A stretch of DNA of 64,000 bases from positions 1-64,000 of the forward strand of contig JAIXQE010000207.1 in assembly GCA_027485815.1 (NCBI GenBank), written 5' to 3'. Origin of the DNA: Opitutaceae bacterium (GTDB lineage Bacteria; Verrucomicrobiota; Verrucomicrobiia; Opitutales; Opitutaceae). The notes below the pieces were generated by a model. It did no database searches and had not been told where the DNA came from. It worked only from the letters and a program-made list of their open reading frames with translations. The position numbers and the translations under genes are program-made. How positions within the stretch are numbered: the stretch's first letter is position 1; every line of letters starts with the position of its first letter. This document shows positions 60,454 through 64,000 of the stretch, piece after piece.

Positions 60454-62031
60454 ATGCGCCTCCCCACCCTGCTCCTCCCCCTGTGGCTAGCCGCCATCGC
60501 GTCCGCCGCGCCGGCCGGCCGGCCGAACATCCTGTTCATCTTTTCCGACGACCACGCCCGCCACGCGATCGGCGCCTACGGCTCGAAGGTGAACCAGACA
60601 CCCCACCTCGACCGCCTCGCGCGGGAGGGGACCCGCTTCGAGCACTGCTTCGTCACCAACTCGATCTGCACGCCCAGCCGCGCGGTCGTCCTGACCGGCA
60701 AGTACTCCCACGCGAACGGCGTGCCAGTGTTCAACGTCTTCGACGGCGCCCAGCCGCACGTCGCGCGGACGCTGCAGGCCGCCGGCTACCACACGGGGAT
60801 GATCGGCAAGTGGCACCTGGGCAGCATGCCGACTGGCTTCGATCGCTGGATCATTCTACCCGGCCAAGGCCTGTACCATAACCCGGACTTCCTCACCCCT
60901 CACGGCCGGCTGACGTTGCCGGGCCACGTCTCGCCGCTGACGACCCGCCTCGGGATCGAGTTCCTCGAGACGCGCCCGAAGGACCGGCCGTTTTTCCTGA
61001 TGCTGCACCACAAGGCGCCGCACCGCGCCTGGGAACCCGACGCCGCCAACAAGGCCCGCTTCCGCGACCGCGTCATCCCCGAGCCCGAGACGCTGTGGGA
61101 CGACTACGCGACCCGGCCGGCGGCGCTGCCGGAGAACCGGCAGACGGTCGCCCATGACCTCACCCGTCGGGACCTGAAGCTCGAGCCGCCCGCCGACCTT
61201 GCGCCCGGGCCCGCGCGCCAGCAGTGGCTGAACGTGAAGCCCACCGAGGTGGAAGTCACCCTGGCCGACGGCAGCCGCAAGACCCTGACCGGCAAGGAAC
61301 TCGTGCGCTGGAAGTACCAGCGGTACATGCAGGACTACCTCGCGTGCGTGCAGGACGTCGACGACAGCATCGGCGAGGTGCTCGACTACCTCGACCGGAC
61401 CGGCCTCGCCCGGGACACCATCGTGATCTATTCCGCCGACAACGGCTGGTACCTCGGCGACCTCGGGATGTACGACAAGCGCTTCATGTACGAGCCGGGC
61501 TTCCACATTCCGCTGCTGGTGCGCGGGCCCGGCGTGAAGGCTGGCGCCGTGACCACGCGCTTCGCCCTGAACGCGGATTTCGCACCGACCTTCCTGGAGC
61601 TGGCGGGGCTGCCCGTCCCCACGGAAATGCACGGACGTTCCCTCGCCCCCATCCTGCGCGGGGCGGAGCCGACCGATTGGCGGACCTCCGTTTATTACCG
61701 CTATTACCATGACCCTGGCCACCACAACACCCGGGCGCACTACGGCGTGCGCACCGCGACCCACAAGCTGATCCATTACTGGAAAAAGGACGCCTGGGAG
61801 CTGTTCGACCTGACCCGTGATCCCAATGAGCAGCGCAATCTCGCCGGCGATCCCGCCCACGCGGGCCGGCTTGCGGACCTGCGCGCCGAGATCACGCGGC
61901 TGCAGCGGCAGTTGGGCGACACGGGGCAATTCGCGAACGAGATCCCCCGCGACGGCGTGGACGCGCCGGTGAACGTTCCCCGCCTCGGCGAGAAGGACGT
62001 GCGCGGCGCGATCGCCCTCTCCCTCCCCTGA
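60454..62031 (+). CDS. Secreted sulfatase, canonical CTPSR active site
   Basis: Signal peptide; NILFIFSDDHARHAIGAYG; NSICTPSRAVVLTGKYSHANGV; GKWHLGSMPTGFD; IYSADNGWYLGDLGMYDKRFMYE. Confidence 0.95.
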   Translation: MRLPTLLLPLWLAAIASAAPAGRPNILFIFSDDHARHAIGAYGSKVNQTPHLDRLAREGTRFEHCFVTNSICTPSRAVVLTGKYSHANGVPVFNVFDGAQPHVARTLQAAGYHTGMIGKWHLGSMPTGFDRWIILPGQGLYHNPDFLTPHGRLTLPGHVSPLTTRLGIEFLETRPKDRPFFLMLHHKAPHRAWEPDAANKARFRDRVIPEPETLWDDYATRPAALPENRQTVAHDLTRRDLKLEPPADLAPGPARQQWLNVKPTEVEVTLADGSRKTLTGKELVRWKYQRYMQDYLACVQDVDDSIGEVLDYLDRTGLARDTIVIYSADNGWYLGDLGMYDKRFMYEPGFHIPLLVRGPGVKAGAVTTRFALNADFAPTFLELAGLPVPTEMHGRSLAPILRGAEPTDWRTSVYYRYYHDPGHHNTRAHYGVRTATHKLIHYWKKDAWELFDLTRDPNEQRNLAGDPAHAGRLADLRAEITRLQRQLGDTGQFANEIPRDGVDAPVNVPRLGEKDVRGAIALSLP

Positions 62032-62047
62032 ACGACACCCGCCGGGA

Positions 62048-62980
62048 TCAGCCCGCGACCCGGTTGCGCGGATGGTGCTTGCGGTGGCCTTCGGCGAGCC
62101 GCCGGGGCTCCACCGCGGTGTAGATCTGGGTCGTGGAGATGCTGGCGTGCCCCAGCATCTCCTGGATCGCCCGCAGGTCGGCCCCGCCCGCCAGCAGGTG
62201 CGTCGCGAAAGAATGCCGCAGGTCATGCGGCTTCACGCGCGGATCCACGCCGGCGCGCCTCGCGTGCGCCTTGACGATCATCCAGAGCGCCACGCGCGAG
62301 AGGCCGCGTCCGCGGTGGTTGAGGAAGACGTGCCCTCGGGTGTGGGTCCGCACCAGTTCCGGCCGCCCCCCCGCCAGGTAGTTCCGCAGCGCCTCGCAGG
62401 CTTGCCGACCGACCGGAACGACCCGTTCCTTGGCCCCCTTGCCGAACACCCGTAACCCGCCGCCCTCGAGGTCGAGTTGCGTCAGCAGCAGCCCCGCGAG
62501 CTCGGAGACGCGCAGGCCGCTGGAGTAGAAGAGTTCCAGGATCGCCCGGTCCCGCAGGGAGCGCGGCTCCGGCCCCGCGGGCGCCGTCACGAGGCGCGCC
62601 ACCTCCGGTGCGGACAGCGTCCGGGGCACCCGGCGCCCAGGACGCGGGCCCGTCAGCAGGACCGTGAAGTCATCACTCCGCACCCCGTCCCGCACCAACT
62701 GCCGAGCGAGCATCCGCAGGGCCGAGAGTTTCCGCGCGACGCTTGCCACGGCGTAGTCGCCCGCCGCGAGGAACTGGAGCCAGGCCGCCGCGTGCTCGCC
62801 GGTCACGCCGCGCCAATCGGCGGCTCCGTGCCGGGCGAGGAACGCCGCGGCCTGGTCGAGGTCGCGGCGGTAGGCCGCAAGGGTGTGGGCGGAGAGACCG
62901 CGCTCGAGGCCGAGGAAGGAAAGCAGCGCGTCGATCGGTCCCGCCCACTGGCCCCGGGATCGGCTCAGGTCGTCGGCCAT
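62048..62980 (-). CDS. xerD: Tyrosine recombinase XerD/XerC
   Basis: SAHTLAAYRRDLDQAAAFL; ELFYSSGLRVSELAGL; HDLRHSFATHLLAGGADLRAIQEMLGHASISTTQIYT. Confidence 0.93.
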   Translation of the reverse strand: MADDLSRSRGQWAGPIDALLSFLGLERGLSAHTLAAYRRDLDQAAAFLARHGAADWRGVTGEHAAAWLQFLAAGDYAVASVARKLSALRMLARQLVRDGVRSDDFTVLLTGPRPGRRVPRTLSAPEVARLVTAPAGPEPRSLRDRAILELFYSSGLRVSELAGLLLTQLDLEGGGLRVFGKGAKERVVPVGRQACEALRNYLAGGRPELVRTHTRGHVFLNHRGRGLSRVALWMIVKAHARRAGVDPRVKPHDLRHSFATHLLAGGADLRAIQEMLGHASISTTQIYTAVEPRRLAEGHRKHHPRNRVAG

Positions 62981-63001
62981 CGCGAGCGGCCGCGCCGGGC
63001 C

Positions 63002-63268
63002 TCAGTAATTCCGGCGCCGCGGCGGCGGCACGTAGTTGGAATTCTGCTCCTTCATCCGGAAGGTGATCCGCGCCTTCTCGAGATCGTACGGGCTCATCTC
63101 CATCTTCACCATGTCGCCCGCAGCAATCTTGATGAAATTCTTGCGCAGTTTGCCCGAGATGTGCGCGAGCACCACGTGCCCATTGGACAACTGGACCTTG
63201 AACATGGTGCCGGGCAGCACCGCCACCACCTTGCCCTCCACCTCGATCGCGTTGTTGTCAGACGACAT
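63002..63268 (-). CDS. infA: Translation initiation factor IF-1
   Basis: [67 protein letters not shown]. Confidence 0.95.
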   Translation of the reverse strand: MSSDNNAIEVEGKVVAVLPGTMFKVQLSNGHVVLAHISGKLRKNFIKIAAGDMVKMEMSPYDLEKARITFRMKEQNSNYVPPPRRRNY

Positions 63269-63376
63269 AGGAGGCAGGATGGGCAATCGGGAGGCAGCGG
63301 GTGGGCATAAAGCGAATTCGAAAGCCCTTGTAAGCCAGAAGGCGGCACCCTTAGTCAAGCTTCCCGCCCTCGCCTC

Positions 63377-63937
63377 ATGGCCGCGCCCCCGCCCCCCTGC
63401 CCGTTCCCCAAGCTCCATCCCTCGCAGTTGGTCCGGGATGACGGGTTCTTCATGAGTCTCGCGTACAATCAGGCGATCGACGCATGGCGGGCCGGCGAGG
63501 TGCCCATCGGGGCCGTGATCGCCGTGGACGGCGAGATTGTGGCCGCCGCGCACAACGTCGTGGAGTCCAACCGGGATCCGACGGCCCACGCGGAGATGCT
63601 GGCCCTCACCCAGGCGGCCGCCGCGCGCGGCGATTGGCGGCTCGACGGGGCCACCGTCTTCGTGACGAAGGAGCCCTGCCCGATGTGCTCCGGGGCGCTG
63701 CTGATGAGCCGGGTCCGGCGGGTCTGTTACGCCGTCCCGGATCCCAAGATGGGTTGCCTCGGGGGCGCGACGGACCTCAACCAGTTGCCCCGGATGAATC
63801 ACCGCCTCGAACTGACCGCGGGCGGGGTGCTGGAGCCGGAATGCCGCACCCTGCTGCAGGCGTTCTTCCGCGGCCGGCGCGAGGGTGCGGAGGCGGGCCC
63901 CGAGGGTTCGCCTTGCCCTGCCGCGCCCGGGACTTGA
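63377..63937 (+). CDS. tadA: tRNA-specific adenosine deaminase (TadA-like nucleoside deaminase)
   Basis: [65 protein letters not shown]. Confidence 0.92.
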   Translation: MAAPPPPCPFPKLHPSQLVRDDGFFMSLAYNQAIDAWRAGEVPIGAVIAVDGEIVAAAHNVVESNRDPTAHAEMLALTQAAAARGDWRLDGATVFVTKEPCPMCSGALLMSRVRRVCYAVPDPKMGCLGGATDLNQLPRMNHRLELTAGGVLEPECRTLLQAFFRGRREGAEAGPEGSPCPAAPGT

Positions 63938-63948
63938 GCCTCCCCGCG

Positions 63949-64000
63949 ATGCGCCGGATCAAGATCGCCCAGTTTGGCCTCGGACCCATCGGCCGCGAAT
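63949..64000 (+). CDS. Rossmann-fold NAD(P)-binding oxidoreductase (partial, truncated by window end)
   Basis: [17 protein letters not shown] reads as an N-terminal GxGxxG nucleotide-binding motif. Confidence 0.6.
   Translation, partial: MRRIKIAQFGLGPIGRE

Noticed and set aside
62048-62980. Tyrosine recombinase as evidence of an integron or prophage
   Set aside because: Sequence and context (next to infA/tadA housekeeping genes) fit chromosomal XerC/XerD; no att-like repeats, phage genes or cassette array seen.
1-64000. CRISPR arrays, retrons, toxin-antitoxin or other classical defence systems
   Set aside because: No regularly spaced repeats, reverse transcriptases, nuclease/helicase defence genes or small TA pairs were recognisable on either strand.

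Overview
GC-rich, gene-dense bacterial chromosome segment, probably Verrucomicrobiota/Opitutaceae-like. This is inferred from the Verru_Chthon-type pseudopilin cassette, the PSD1/DUF1501/PVC-heme proteins and the Opitutaceae-style TonB receptors. Most of the window is housekeeping: clpP-tig, gpmI, hemH, ruvC, recF, folA, hemC-hemD, ilvC-ilvN, tRNA-Val, asd, acs, rho, hisF, xerD, infA, tadA. No CRISPR array, prophage, IS element or rRNA was seen. Regions most worth a second look: (1) a 7-gene pseudopilin operon (44242-52128) in a GspG-H-I-J-K-like order with a giant K-like/'cassette A' protein and no ATPase, secretin or platform gene nearby; (2) a tightly coupled TonB receptor / sulfatase / PSD1 cytochrome with LamG / DUF1501 / PVC-heme operon (22660-34679), whose sulfatase has an atypical CHVSR active-site motif; (3) an ABC transporter whose substrate-binding domain appears circularly permuted and fused to the permease, with an ATPase carrying an RsbW-like C-terminal domain; (4) a Rho factor lacking the canonical RNP1 'GFGFLR' RNA-binding motif. 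All calls are from reading the sequence and ORF translations; no database search was run.
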